Shown here one piece after another: positions 1 through 8,700 of a DNA stretch of 64,000 bases; position 1 is the first letter of the stretch, and every line of letters begins with the position of its first letter. Both the position numbers and the translations under genes were made by a program. The notes beneath the pieces were generated by a model, which worked only from the letters and a program-made list of their open reading frames with translations, did not search any database and was not told the DNA's origin. Source of the stretch: JASHPR01 sp963729365 (GTDB taxonomy: Bacteria > Actinomycetota > Actinomycetes > Streptosporangiales > Streptosporangiaceae). The DNA lies in the NCBI GenBank assembly GCA_963729365.1, contig CAVSNQ010000001.1, positions 198,276-262,275 of the forward strand, in the 5' to 3' direction.

Positions 1-457
1 CCCCTTGTTCCAGGTGCGACTTGGCCTCGTCCAGTCGGCCTCCCCAGGTTTCGCAGTCGCCGATTTTGACCAGCGCAAACGCGCGTAGCTCGTCGCCCAG
101 GCCGGGCTGCGCCGCGTCCGGGGCCTCGGCCAGGGCCTGCAGCCACTGCGCCTGCTCGGCCACCGCCGGCAGGTTCCCATGTCGGCGAGCCAGCAGCAGC
201 TGGACCACTCCGAGCAGCACCTGCGCCTGCCCGCGTCGGCCCTCCGGCACCGACGCCGCCCCCCGCTCGGCCAGCCCCAGGTATCGCTCCGCCGCCTCCA
301 GCGACCCGCGGGCCAGCTCATCGGCTGCGGCCACGGCCGCCAGCTCGGCATCCGCCGCGGATGCCCGAGCCGGGAATCCGGCCATGAGCGCTTGCACCGT
401 CGCCTCCTGGCCGCCCAGATACAGGCCAGGCCAGTGGTCGGCCAGCAACATCATCAT
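1..457 (-). pseudogene. Fragment of a LuxR-family (LAL/MalT-like) ATP-dependent regulator
   Basis: The minus strand is open from position 457 to the window edge and encodes a helical, Ala/Leu/Glu-rich stretch (about 152 residues) with phrases typical of the TPR-like middle of large LAL regulators: LADHWPGLYLGGQEA near the start, then EAAERYLGLAERGA and LPAVAEQAQWLQALAEAP. An in-frame TGA lies immediately before three tandem ATG codons (449-457), so the ATPase domain that should precede this part is missing. The C-terminal LuxR helix-turn-helix would lie left of the window. The fragment is probably not functional. A second decayed copy of the same family lies at 24454-26288. Confidence 0.6.
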
Positions 458-834
458 TCAGCTGGGATGCCAGCGGAAACAGCGGGCCGCCGCGGGCACG
501 ACCGTTCAAGATTTCCGCAGGAGGTGACCAGTCAGCTTCTCCGCCACGACAGCGCCAGACACCCCCAGCACGTCTGCCGAGGACTGCCCGGTACTCGCGA
601 GGCTGGCATCATCCAGCACCGCCAGCTGCTCCGCGATGCCCGACTGCAGTACCTCCAGAACCGTTGTATGCCCAGCTCGCGGCTCGCCTGCTACCGGCTC
701 GTTGAAGACCTGGCTGATCGCGGCCGCGCCGGTGAGGAATTAGCCATCTTGACGATGTCGGCGCCCGGCCGATGGCCGGATTTAGCCATCTTGACGATGT
801 CGGCGCCCGGCCGATGGCCGGATAGTGACCGTCA
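458..834. other. No intact gene; degenerate DNA
   Basis: No frame gives a convincing protein. On the minus strand an open stretch from about 739 to a TGA at 506-508 encodes an Ala/Leu/Val-rich peptide without a start codon (TAA directly upstream). It looks like the C-terminal end of an unidentified gene. The 42-bp tandem repeat at 740-823 is the only clear structure. Confidence 0.5.
740..823. repeat. Perfect 42-bp tandem duplication (2 copies)
   Basis: The 42 bases starting TTAGCCATCTTGACGATG at 740-781 are repeated exactly at 782-823. Forty-two is a multiple of three, so any frame through it would gain 14 residues. The copies lie in gene debris, so this looks like recent slippage or duplication rather than a coding repeat. 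Confidence 0.9.
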
Positions 835-936
835 ATGCAACGGTTCAGCGGCCTGGATCTGCTCGATCACGACCAGCCGGGCTTCTGGGAGAACTGCGGC
901 TACAACAACTACGGGGATCCATGGCGGGAACAGCGG
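835..936 (+). pseudogene. C-terminal remnant of a sulfite-oxidase-like molybdopterin oxidoreductase
   Basis: The reading frame from 835 encodes QPGFWENCGYNNYGDPW followed by REQR. This closely resembles the conserved C-terminal end of sulfite-oxidase-type molybdopterin oxidoreductases (GFWE..GYH.YGDPW.EQR). Nothing upstream in this frame resembles the cofactor or dimerisation domains, so only the tail survives, and the frame runs into unrelated sequence after about residue 34. Identification rests on this one motif from family knowledge. Confidence 0.45.
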
Positions 937-1156
937 TCACTTGAACACGGACAGCCCCTTGAATCAGGTTCCAGCGAAAGCCACCAGGCGTTGTGCTCAC
1001 CCGGTGTCGCCGTCCGCTCCTCAGTGTGCGATCCCGAGCCTGGGCCGGGCTCATGCGATTACCTGACCTGACGATGTGGCGGCGCTTATTGAGCGGCAAC
1101 ACTGGGCTGTCGCGTGATCAGTCGGCTGGTGAACGGCCGCGGAGGGGTGAGGACTC

Positions 1157-1912
1157 ATGACTGCTGGCGGTGACGCGGGAGACCGCGTACGGACTGCCCT
1201 GGTGACCGGGGGGACCGGCGGCATGGGCCGGGTCATAGCCGCCCAGCTAGCCGCCGACGGGTTCGACGTCGCGGTGGCGTACACCGGAAACGTCGACCTG
1301 GCCGACGCGACGGTCATGGAGATCGCGGGGCACGGGCGGCGCGGCGCGGCGTTCGCGGCGGATATCGCCGACGAGGAGGCCGTGGCCGCTGTGTTCGACG
1401 CCGTGGAGGAGCGCTTCGGGCCTCTCGACGTAGTCGTACACACCGCCGGGGTCAACCGCCCCGCCGCGCTCACCGACCTTGACCTGGCGGACTTCGATGA
1501 GATTCACCGAGTCAACGTGCGGGGTACGTTCATCATCGATCAGCAGGCTGCGCGGCGGGTGCGTGACGGGGGCTCGATTGTCAACGTGTCGTCGAGCATG
1601 GTACGGGTGGCACCGCCGGCGCTGAGCGCGTACGCGGCGTCCAAGTCGGCCGTCGACGTGCTCACTCGCGTCCTGGCGAAGGAGTTGCGGGGCCGCGACA
1701 TCACGGTCAACGCGGTCGCGCCGGGTCCCACCGCGACCGCGGCTTTCCTGAGCAGCACCTCGGCTGAAGAACAAGAACAGCTGGCGGCTCTGCCGCCGCT
1801 CGGCCGTCTCGGTCGTCCCGACGACATCGCTGGCGTCGTGTCGTTTCTGGTTGGGCCGGCTGGGCGGTGGGTCAACGGTCAGGTGGTCTACGCCAACGGC
1901 GGGCTGGCCTGA
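1157..1912 (+). CDS. SDR-family NAD(P)-dependent oxidoreductase (FabG-like)
   Basis: A 251-residue short-chain dehydrogenase/reductase. The glycine-rich cofactor motif TGGTGGMG is at residues 17-24, and the catalytic Ser (about 146), Tyr159 and Lys163 are in place within YAASK. The C-terminal GRWVNGQVVYANGG is typical of classical 3-oxoacyl-ACP-reductase-like SDRs. Purine-rich GGAGGGGTGAGG precedes the ATG. It is the first gene of a tight run with another SDR, a GMC oxidoreductase remnant, a GH15 enzyme and a VOC protein, so the substrate may be a sugar or polyol derivative (inference). The exact substrate cannot be read from sequence. Confidence 0.88.
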   Translation: MTAGGDAGDRVRTALVTGGTGGMGRVIAAQLAADGFDVAVAYTGNVDLADATVMEIAGHGRRGAAFAADIADEEAVAAVFDAVEERFGPLDVVVHTAGVNRPAALTDLDLADFDEIHRVNVRGTFIIDQQAARRVRDGGSIVNVSSSMVRVAPPALSAYAASKSAVDVLTRVLAKELRGRDITVNAVAPGPTATAAFLSSTSAEEQEQLAALPPLGRLGRPDDIAGVVSFLVGPAGRWVNGQVVYANGGLA

Positions 1913-1946
1913 CCAGCCCGCCAGTCCGATCGAGATGGAGGCAGGC

Positions 1947-2714
1947 ATGCTGCTCGCGGGCAAGTCCATCGTGGTCACCGGTGGAAACAGTGGCATCGGC
2001 AAGGCGATCGTGCTGGGCGCCGCCGCGGAAGGCGCCGATGTTGTCGTCGACTACGTCATGCATCCCGAGTACGCAGCCGAGGTCATAGCCGCTGCCGGAC
2101 GGGAGGGCGGCCGCGCGGTCGGAGTGGAAGCCGACGTCTCGCGCACCGAAGACCTGCGCCGGATCATCCAGGCCGCCGTCGAGAACTTCGGCCGGCTCGA
2201 CGTTCTCGTCAGCAACGCGGGTATCGAAACCCGGACGTCGCTGCTGGAGACCAGCGAAGCCGACTTCGACAAGGTGCTGGCGGTCAATCTCAAGAGCGCG
2301 TTCTTCGGCGCCCAGTTCGCGGCACAGCAGTTCATGGCTCAAACCAGCGGTGGGCTGATCGTGACGATCTCGTCCACCCACGAAGACTGGCCGATGCCCG
2401 GCAACATCGCCTACTGCGTCTCGAAGGGCGGAGCCAAGATGCTCACCCGCACCGCAGGCGTCGAATTGGGGCCACTCGGAATCCGGTTCGTCAACATCGC
2501 GCCGGGTGCGGTGAGCACCCCGATCAACGCGGTCACCGAGATGGACCCGGAACTGCTCAGGCAGTTGAACGGAGCAATCCCGCTCGGCCGGATCGCTCAG
2601 GCCGCTGAGATCGCCGATGTGGTGGTGTTTCTCGCCTCGGACAAGGCCGGATACCTCAACGCCACCACGGTCACCGTCGACGGCGGCCTGTCGCAGTCGA
2701 GCGTGGGACTGTGA
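1947..2714 (+). CDS. SDR-family oxidoreductase (glucose 1-dehydrogenase-like)
   Basis: A 255-residue classical SDR. The cofactor motif TGGNSGIG is at residues 11-18, with Ser142/143, Tyr156 and Lys160 forming the catalytic set. I chose ATG 1947 because GGAGG lies 6-10 bases upstream; longer in-frame starts overlap the previous gene. The body resembles the glucose-1-dehydrogenase-like branch of SDRs (VSNAGIE, NIAPGAVSTPIN). The stop codon overlaps the GTG start of the next gene (GTGA), which indicates translational coupling. It probably oxidises a sugar or related alcohol together with its neighbours (inference). Confidence 0.88.
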   Translation: MLLAGKSIVVTGGNSGIGKAIVLGAAAEGADVVVDYVMHPEYAAEVIAAAGREGGRAVGVEADVSRTEDLRRIIQAAVENFGRLDVLVSNAGIETRTSLLETSEADFDKVLAVNLKSAFFGAQFAAQQFMAQTSGGLIVTISSTHEDWPMPGNIAYCVSKGGAKMLTRTAGVELGPLGIRFVNIAPGAVSTPINAVTEMDPELLRQLNGAIPLGRIAQAAEIADVVVFLASDKAGYLNATTVTVDGGLSQSSVGL

Positions 2715-3088
2715 CCACCATGCTCAGCCATGCGCAGATTGACCACTATGACGTCCTGGTCATCGGCAGCGGGCCCGGGGGCGCGACCACCGCGGCCCGC
2801 GTGGCCGAAACGGGCAAGCGTGTGCTGCTGCTCGAACGCGGTGACTTCCTCCCGCGAGAACGCGACAACTGGAACTCGCAGGCGGTCTTCGGCGACGCGA
2901 AATACACTGCCGACGAGACCTTCTACGACCTGCACGACCGGCCCTTCCGGCCCGAACTGCACTACTACGTCGGCGGCAACTCGAAGGTCTATGGCGCGGC
3001 GCTGCTGCGGCTGACGATCATCGCGAACGCGCTGCGGGTTGGCGATCACATTGCCGAGCGCCTCGAAACCACCACTCCGCCAGCCTGA
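2711..3088 (+). pseudogene. Internally deleted GMC-type FAD oxidoreductase
   Basis: Only 125 residues. Residues 13-45 form the FAD-binding fold (YDVLVIGSGPGGATTAAR, then LLLERG with the ribose-binding Glu42), and HYYVGGNSKVYGAALLRL near residue 95 is the usual GMC segment. Full-length relatives have about 500 residues. Directly after this segment the protein continues TIIANALRVGDHIAERL, which resembles the extreme C-terminus of the same family. It therefore looks like an in-frame deletion of about 400 residues that joined the two ends. The substrate domain and catalytic His are missing. The start GTG overlaps the upstream stop and the end overlaps the next ATG. Confidence 0.7.
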
Positions 3089-4896
3089 TGGGGGATCCCG
3101 CCGTGCCGAAAATCGAAGACTATGCCTTGCTGGGCGACCTGCATACGGCGGCCCTGGTGAGCACCGCGGGGTCGATCGACTGGCTGTGTCTGCCCCGCTT
3201 CGACTCGCCCGCCGCGTTCGCCGCACTCGTGCACGACGGTGAGGCAGGACACTGGGCCCTCGCCCCCGCGGGGGCGAGCACCTGCACGGCCCGCCGGTAC
3301 GCCGGTAACACGCTGGTGCTCGAGACAGACTGGGTAACCTCGGACGGCGCTGTACGCGTTATCGACTTCATGCCGCCCCGGGTGGACAGGCCGCACCTCG
3401 TTCGCATCGCGGTGGGCCTGGACGGCGAGGTGGCCATGCGATCGACCCTGCGGCCGCGGTTCGACTACGGCCGCGTCGTTCCGTGGATCCGAAACCTTGG
3501 CCCTCAGGTCCATGCGATCGCCGGGCCTGACCGGGTCCGGCTGATGTCCGCAGTTCCGCAGCATGGCGATCACTGGGGCACGCTCGCCGACTTCACCGTG
3601 CGTAAGGGCGATCGGGTTCCGTTTGTCATGTCGTGGGCGCCTGGCCACGATCCCGAGATGCCGCAGGTAGACCCGGAGCTAGCTCTTTCCGCGACGAAGG
3701 ATTTCTGGATCGAGTGGTCTGATCAAGCCGCTTACCAGACCGGGCCGTACCGCGGTGCCGTCGACCGGTCGCTTATCACCTTGAAGGCCCTGACGTATGA
3801 GCCGACGGGCGGGATCGTCGCGGCCGCGACCACGTCGCTGCCGGAAGAACTCGGCGGGGTCCGCAACTGGGATTACCGGTACTGCTGGCTTCGCGACGCC
3901 ACCTACACGTTGCAGGCCCTTCTCGCGGCCGGTTTCCGGCGCGAGGCGGGTGCGTGGCGTGACTGGCTGCTGCGCTCGATTGCAGGTCAGCCGGAGAAGC
4001 TGCAGATCCTCTACAGCATTGACGGTGCGCGCCGGCTTCCCGAGGTCGACCTGCCCTGGCTCGCCGGTTACGAAGGGAGCAGCCCGGTCCGCACCGGCAA
4101 CGCGGCGTCCGGTCAGCTTCAGCTCGACGTCTGGGGCGAGACGCTGGACGCCTTGTTCCTCGCCCGGCAGGCCGGTCTTCCCGCCGACCGCGACGCCTGG
4201 GCCCTGCAGGTCGCCCTGATGAATTACCTCGAATCGGCCTGGCGCGAACCGGACAACGGATTGTGGGAGGTGCGCGGCGACCGGCAGCACTTCACCCACT
4301 CCAAGCTCATGGCCTGGGTCGCAGCCGATCGGATGGCACGGTCGGTCCGCACGCACGGCCTCCCCGGTCCGGCGCTGCGGTGGGAACAACTCCGCGACCA
4401 GATCCATGACGATGTCGTTACCCATGCGTTCGACGCCGGGCGCAACACCTTCACCCAGGCCTACGGGTCGGCCGCGCTCGACGCGAGCCTGCTGCTGATC
4501 CCGCGCGTGGGCTTCCTCCCGGCCACGGACCCGCGGGTCCTGGGCACCATCGATGCCGTCCGCCGCGAGCTGAGCGAAGGCGGGCTCGTCAAGCGCTATC
4601 AGACCACCGACACCGACGATGGCCTCGAAGGTGGCGAAGGCCTGTTCATCGCCTGCTCGTTCTGGCTGGTCGACGCCCTGAACGCGTCGGGGCAGCGACG
4701 GGACGCTATCGACTTGTTCGAGCGCTTGCTCGCGCTGCGCAACGATGTCGGCCTGCTGAGCGAGGAATGGGATCCGGCCGCGCAGCGCCAGTTGGGCAAC
4801 ACACCCCAGGCGTTTAGCCACTTTGCCCTGATCATCAGCGCCCTCCAGCTGCACATGGGGGGCGCGGTCCGAAGCGACAACCCGATGTCACCATGA
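3088..4896 (+). CDS. Glycoside hydrolase family 15 protein (glucoamylase/trehalase-like)
   Basis: A 602-residue GH15 enzyme of the kind that hydrolyses alpha-glucosidic bonds, including trehalose in actinobacteria. It opens with IEDYALLGDLHTAALVS and SIDWLCLPRFDSPAAFA, the family N-terminal beta-sandwich signature. The catalytic (alpha/alpha)6 barrel begins near residue 230 (ATTSLPEELGG, NWDYRYCWLRDATYTLQA). The late segment LLSEEWDP followed by LGNTPQAFSH carries the likely second catalytic Glu. There is no signal peptide, so it is cytoplasmic. The ATG overlaps the preceding TGA; GTG 3103 is an alternative start. Substrate (trehalose versus maltodextrin) is undecided. Confidence 0.9.
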   Translation: MGDPAVPKIEDYALLGDLHTAALVSTAGSIDWLCLPRFDSPAAFAALVHDGEAGHWALAPAGASTCTARRYAGNTLVLETDWVTSDGAVRVIDFMPPRVDRPHLVRIAVGLDGEVAMRSTLRPRFDYGRVVPWIRNLGPQVHAIAGPDRVRLMSAVPQHGDHWGTLADFTVRKGDRVPFVMSWAPGHDPEMPQVDPELALSATKDFWIEWSDQAAYQTGPYRGAVDRSLITLKALTYEPTGGIVAAATTSLPEELGGVRNWDYRYCWLRDATYTLQALLAAGFRREAGAWRDWLLRSIAGQPEKLQILYSIDGARRLPEVDLPWLAGYEGSSPVRTGNAASGQLQLDVWGETLDALFLARQAGLPADRDAWALQVALMNYLESAWREPDNGLWEVRGDRQHFTHSKLMAWVAADRMARSVRTHGLPGPALRWEQLRDQIHDDVVTHAFDAGRNTFTQAYGSAALDASLLLIPRVGFLPATDPRVLGTIDAVRRELSEGGLVKRYQTTDTDDGLEGGEGLFIACSFWLVDALNASGQRRDAIDLFERLLALRNDVGLLSEEWDPAAQRQLGNTPQAFSHFALIISALQLHMGGAVRSDNPMSP

Positions 4897-5867
4897 CCAC
4901 CAGGCCAGAAGTGGTGATCGACCGGGTCACCCTGATCGTGTCGGACCTGGACCGGGCCGAAGATGACTACGTCGGGACCTTCGGGTGCACCGTGAAGCAA
5001 CGCGGCGACGTCGACCCTTCGCTGATCGGGGTGCTGTGCCTCTCACGGGCGCGCGGACGGCGCTCGTTGCTGCGGCTGGGACGCGAGCAGATCGAACTGC
5101 TGGAGTTCACGGACTCGGCGGGACGCCCGTATCCGCCGGACAGCACGAGCACTGACCTGTGGTTTCAGCACATGGCGATCATCGTGGACGACATGAAGTC
5201 CGCGCACCAGCGCGTTATGGCGAATCGGCGATTCCGGCCGATCAGCCGTAACGGCCCGGTACGGCTGCCGAATAGCTCCGGAGGCGTGACGGCTTTCAAG
5301 TTCCGTGATCACGACGGCCACCCGCTGGAACTGCTCGCGTTCCCCGAGGGACGTGTCCCGAGAGCATGGCGCAACGGCAACGGCACCGGCTGCTTCCTCG
5401 GCGTCGACCACACCGCCATCGCGGTTAGCGACTCGGCCAGGAGCGCGAGGTTCTTCGGGTCCGTCTTCGGGTTCAGCGCCGGAACTCGCACCGAGAACCG
5501 CGGACCCGAGCAAGCCGACCTCGATGACGTCGACGACGTCCACGTCAGCGTCACCCGGCTCGGGTCGGATCTGCCTGCGCCGCGAATGGAATTGCTGCAT
5601 TACCACGTGGGCAAACGCCGGCCGATCCCGCACGACACCGCCAGCAACGACATCGTGGCGACGCATTGTGCGGTGCGGGTCGCCTCGCTTGACGCGACTG
5701 CCGCTGCGCTCGCCCGCCGCGGCACGCCCCTGGCCGACGATGATTTCATGATCCTGCGCGGCGGCATCCGCGCTGCCCTGGTATCGGGACCTGACGGGCA
5801 CCGCTTCCTGGCCGAACAGCAGGCAGGGTTACGCCGAAGTCGCGGCGTGCGGTCATGCTCGTCGTGA
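4893..5867 (+). CDS. Two-domain VOC (glyoxalase/dioxygenase-fold) protein
   Basis: A 324-residue protein of two vicinal-oxygen-chelate repeats. The first begins VIDRVTLIVSDLDRAEDDYV at residue 8, the second VDHTAIAVSDSARSARFF near residue 170. Candidate metal ligands are His in LWFQHMAIIVDDM and Glu in DGHPLELLAF of the first half, and His of VDHTAI in the second. The start overlaps the GH15 stop (ATGA). The family covers extradiol dioxygenases, lyases and binding proteins, so the reaction is not defined. Position in the operon suggests a role in carbohydrate- or ketone-derived metabolite processing (inference). Confidence 0.8.
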   Translation: MTTRPEVVIDRVTLIVSDLDRAEDDYVGTFGCTVKQRGDVDPSLIGVLCLSRARGRRSLLRLGREQIELLEFTDSAGRPYPPDSTSTDLWFQHMAIIVDDMKSAHQRVMANRRFRPISRNGPVRLPNSSGGVTAFKFRDHDGHPLELLAFPEGRVPRAWRNGNGTGCFLGVDHTAIAVSDSARSARFFGSVFGFSAGTRTENRGPEQADLDDVDDVHVSVTRLGSDLPAPRMELLHYHVGKRRPIPHDTASNDIVATHCAVRVASLDATAAALARRGTPLADDDFMILRGGIRAALVSGPDGHRFLAEQQAGLRRSRGVRSCSS

Positions 5868-6163
5868 CGGTCGCGCTGACGGCGGCAGCCTGCGCGCTCG
5901 GTGCGCTGATTGCCGGGCGCGCGGCACGGGCGGCCATCCCGACCGGGCTCGGGCTGTGGGCGGTCATCGGCCTCGCCGTGGCCCTCGCCGGCGCGACTCT
6001 CGGCCAGCACGCTCGGCTGGCTGCCTGGGGTCACCCCAACACGCTTCGGCGGCGTGCGTCCTTCCGTTCATGCACGTCCGCCAGACCTGTGACCAGCGGA
6101 AACAGCTACAGTTCACCGCTGCGGCAGCACGGTCCGGGGCAGCGAACTGAGACCATTTTTTGA
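5855..6163 (+). CDS. Small predicted membrane protein, possibly truncated
   Basis: 102 residues starting inside the last codons of the VOC gene, which suggests coupled translation. Residues 1-50 hold two hydrophobic helices (LVVTVALTAAACALGALIAG; LGLWAVIGLAVALAGATLG). The remainder is polar, low-complexity and reads like out-of-frame sequence, so an originally longer membrane protein may have been cut or frameshifted near residue 60. I do not recognise the family. It is the last gene of the 1157-6163 operon. Confidence 0.4.
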   Translation: MLVVTVALTAAACALGALIAGRAARAAIPTGLGLWAVIGLAVALAGATLGQHARLAAWGHPNTLRRRASFRSCTSARPVTSGNSYSSPLRQHGPGQRTETIF

Positions 6164-6228
6164 GACCACGGAGCACGAGGCACCTGGACATCGGCTCCTT
6201 GGGTCGGTATCTCCGCAGGTCAGACGCG

Positions 6229-6313
6229 CGGAGGATAGGAGATTCGAACTCCTGAGGGGTTGCCCCCAACACGCTTTCCAAGCGTGCGCCCTAGGCCACT
6301 AGGCGAATCCTCC
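6229..6313 (-). tRNA. tRNA-Ser (anticodon GGA)
   Basis: Read on the minus strand, GGAGGAT (6307-6313) pairs with ATCCTCC (6230-6236). The anticodon arm CACGC / TTGGAAA / GCGTG gives anticodon GGA, a long variable arm with the loop GGGGCAACCCC follows, and the T arm is GGAGTTCGAATCTCC. The long variable arm and discriminator G (6229) are typical of serine tRNA. The CCA end is not encoded. It stands just upstream of the SRP RNA and dnaX, as in other actinobacteria. Confidence 0.95.
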
Positions 6314-6472
6314 GTCGGCCAGCCTACCGACTCGGCGGGCACTCCTCAGCAGGACCGCGCGCCGGCCCGCACGGCCAGTCCCGGCGGCCGGGACGGCCAG
6401 CCCCGGCCGGCCCGCACGGCCGCTTGCGGGAGATCCCGGGTCCGGCTGGCCTGCCGGTGGCTAAACTGGCCG

Positions 6473-6564
6473 CAGACCCCTCGCACGGCGTTTATCCCGC
6501 CAACTCCCCCAGGGCTGGAAGGCAGCAAGGGTACGCGGGCTCTGACGGGTGTGCGGGGGGTCCC
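6473..6564 (+). ncRNA. ffs: Signal recognition particle RNA, small bacterial type (4.5S)
   Basis: The sequence holds the diagnostic SRP hairpin: CCAGGGCTGGAAGGCAGCAA, whose tip is bound by Ffh. The long stem is closed by GACCCCTCGCAC (from 6475) pairing with GTGTGCGGGGGGTC (to 6562), so the RNA is roughly 90 nt. Ends are approximate. It lies between tRNA-Ser and dnaX, the usual actinobacterial order. It forms the RNA part of the particle that delivers nascent membrane proteins to SecYEG. Confidence 0.92.
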
Positions 6565-6588
6565 TTCCGTCCTGGTGAGGATGAGGCT

Positions 6589-8616
6589 ATGGCAGGCAAC
6601 GTCCCAGGTGCCGCGGCGGCCGATCCGGCCCGGAGCGGCGCGCCCACCACTTCCACGGCGCTGTACCGGAGATACCGCCCGGCTACCTTTGCTGAGCTCA
6701 AGGGGCAGGATCACGTCACCGAGCCGCTGCGCCAGGCGCTGCGCAGCGGGCGCGTTCATCACGCCTACCTGTTCAGCGGGCCGCGCGGCTGCGGCAAGAC
6801 GTCGAGCGCCAGGATCCTGGCGCGCTCGCTCAACTGCGAGCAGGGGCCGACCCCCGACCCGTGCGGGAAATGCGCTTCCTGCGAGGCCCTGGCTCCTTCC
6901 GGGCCCGGCAGCATCGACGTGATCGAGATCGACGCGGCCTCGCACGGCGGCGTGGACGACGCCAGGGACCTGCGCGAGCGCGCGTTCTACGCTCCGGTCT
7001 CGGGCCGCTTCAAGATCTACATCGTCGACGAGGCCCACATGGTGACCCGCGAGGGCTTCAACGCGCTGCTCAAGCTCGTCGAGGAACCGCCGCCGCACCT
7101 GAAGTTCGTCTTCGCCACGACGGAGCCCGAGAAGGTCATCCCGACGATCAGGTCGCGCACCCATCACTACCCGTTCCGGCTGATGCCGCCGGCTGTGCTG
7201 CGCGGGCTGCTGGAGGAGATCCTCGCCAGCGAGGGCGTCAGCTACGAGCCGGCCGTGCTGCCCGTCGTGGTCCGGGCGGGCGCGGGGTCGGCGCGCGACG
7301 CGCTCTCCATACTTGACCAGCTGCTGGCCGGCTCGGACGATTCGGGGCTGACCTACGAGCGAGCCGTGGCGCTGCTCGGCTACACCGACGAGAACCTGCT
7401 CGATGAGGTCGCCGAGGCGTTCGCATCGGGTAACGGCGCCGCGGTGTTCCATGCCGTGGACCGGGTCATCGAGGGCGGCCATGACCCCCGCAGGTTCGCC
7501 GCTGACCTGCTCGACCGGTTCCGCGACCTGATCGTGCTGGCCGCCGTGCCCGACGCCGGCCAGACCGGGCTGCTCGATGTGCCCGCCGACCGGCTGGAGC
7601 GGATGCGCGAGCAGGCCGCCAGTTTCGGCCAGGCCCAGCTGGCCAGGGCCGCGGAGACCATCAACGCCGGGCTCACGGAGATGCGCGGGGCAACCTCGCC
7701 GAGGCTGCAGCTCGAGCTCATCTGCGCGCAGGTGCTGCTGCCCGGGCCCGCCGCCGGCGATGACGACCTGCTGGCCAGGGTGGAGCAGCTCGAGCGGCGG
7801 CTGGCCGCTGGCGCGGGACAGGCGGGCCCGGCCTGCCGCTGGCCCGGCCAGAGCGATGCGGCGGCTCAGCGCGCGACGCCCGCCCGGGCCGCCCAGAGTT
7901 CTCCGGCCGTGATCCCGAACCCGCCGCGGCCGGCCCAGCCGAGCCCGGCTGGCCCGTCCGGGCCCGCGGCCGGGAGCGCGGGAGCGGGGAATGCCGCCCC
8001 GGTCCGTCCGGCGGCGGGCGCGGCAACCCCCGACGCCGGCCTGGTCCGCGAGCGCTGGCCGGAGATCCTCGAGGCGGTCAAGCACCGGAGCAAGGTGGCC
8101 TGGACCCAGCTCAGCAACGCGACCGTGGACAGCCTGCAGGACGGCATCCTCACGCTCAGGTTCGCCCAGGTGGGGATGGCGACGGGGTTCTCCGCCCGGC
8201 GGTCCGACGAGGATCTCGGCCAGGTCCTCGAGAGCATGCTCGGCATCAGCCCCAAGATCAGGGCGGTCGCCGCGACCGCCCAGGAGGGAAGGGCCGGGTT
8301 CGGCGGCCCTCCGGACCCGAGCGCTTCCGGCGGGCCGCAGGCGGGCCGGGGCGCCCCGGCCGCCGAGGCTGAGGCCGGTCCGGAAAGAGCCAGGACCGGA
8401 AATACCGCCCTGAACGCCACGCCTCCCGCCGGTGCCGCCGGCCAGGCCAGCGTGGCGAGCCGCCGCCCGGATGCCGGCCGGCCCGGGCAACATCACGCCG
8501 CGCAGGCGCAGCCCGGGGAACCCGACCACGACCCGTCCGCGAGCGCGCTCACCGGGATGGACCTGATCCAGCGCACGCTGGGTGGTCAGGTCATCGAGGA
8601 AATCGGTGACGCCTGA
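6589..8616 (+). CDS. dnaX: DNA polymerase III subunit gamma/tau
   Basis: A 675-residue clamp-loader ATPase. The AAA+ domain starts ALYRRYRPATFAELKGQDHV. Walker A GPRGCGKT is at residues 64-71, a zinc module has Cys83, 92, 95 and 98, and Walker B DEAH is at 147-150, followed by an SRC-type TIRSRTHHY segment. Residues about 400-500 and 570-640 are Pro/Ala/Gly-rich linkers, as in actinobacterial tau. ATG 6589 follows a GGTGAGGATGAGG purine tract; longer in-frame starts run into the SRP RNA and are unlikely. It is transcribed with ybaB and recR. It loads the beta clamp and organises the replisome. Confidence 0.96.
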   Translation: MAGNVPGAAAADPARSGAPTTSTALYRRYRPATFAELKGQDHVTEPLRQALRSGRVHHAYLFSGPRGCGKTSSARILARSLNCEQGPTPDPCGKCASCEALAPSGPGSIDVIEIDAASHGGVDDARDLRERAFYAPVSGRFKIYIVDEAHMVTREGFNALLKLVEEPPPHLKFVFATTEPEKVIPTIRSRTHHYPFRLMPPAVLRGLLEEILASEGVSYEPAVLPVVVRAGAGSARDALSILDQLLAGSDDSGLTYERAVALLGYTDENLLDEVAEAFASGNGAAVFHAVDRVIEGGHDPRRFAADLLDRFRDLIVLAAVPDAGQTGLLDVPADRLERMREQAASFGQAQLARAAETINAGLTEMRGATSPRLQLELICAQVLLPGPAAGDDDLLARVEQLERRLAAGAGQAGPACRWPGQSDAAAQRATPARAAQSSPAVIPNPPRPAQPSPAGPSGPAAGSAGAGNAAPVRPAAGAATPDAGLVRERWPEILEAVKHRSKVAWTQLSNATVDSLQDGILTLRFAQVGMATGFSARRSDEDLGQVLESMLGISPKIRAVAATAQEGRAGFGGPPDPSASGGPQAGRGAPAAEAEAGPERARTGNTALNATPPAGAAGQASVASRRPDAGRPGQHHAAQAQPGEPDHDPSASALTGMDLIQRTLGGQVIEEIGDA

Positions 8617-8700
8617 GGGCCAGGCACCTGTGCCCTGCGGTGTACCCGGCGACGGTGACAGGCCTTAGGCTCGGAACGACAGGGACGGGCTCGATGAGCG

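Noticed and set aside
21..1066. Long plus-strand open frames at the left edge (21-527 and 179-1066)
   Set aside because: They are antisense to a well-matching LuxR/LAL frame or Arg/Ser/Pro-rich without motifs, typical of open frames in high-GC DNA.
3679..4854. 391-codon minus-strand open frame
   Set aside because: Antisense to the GH15 gene, which shows full-length family homology.
6346..8529. 727-codon minus-strand open frame
   Set aside because: It lies exactly antisense to dnaX, whose motifs are complete; the peptide is Arg/Gly/Pro-rich noise.
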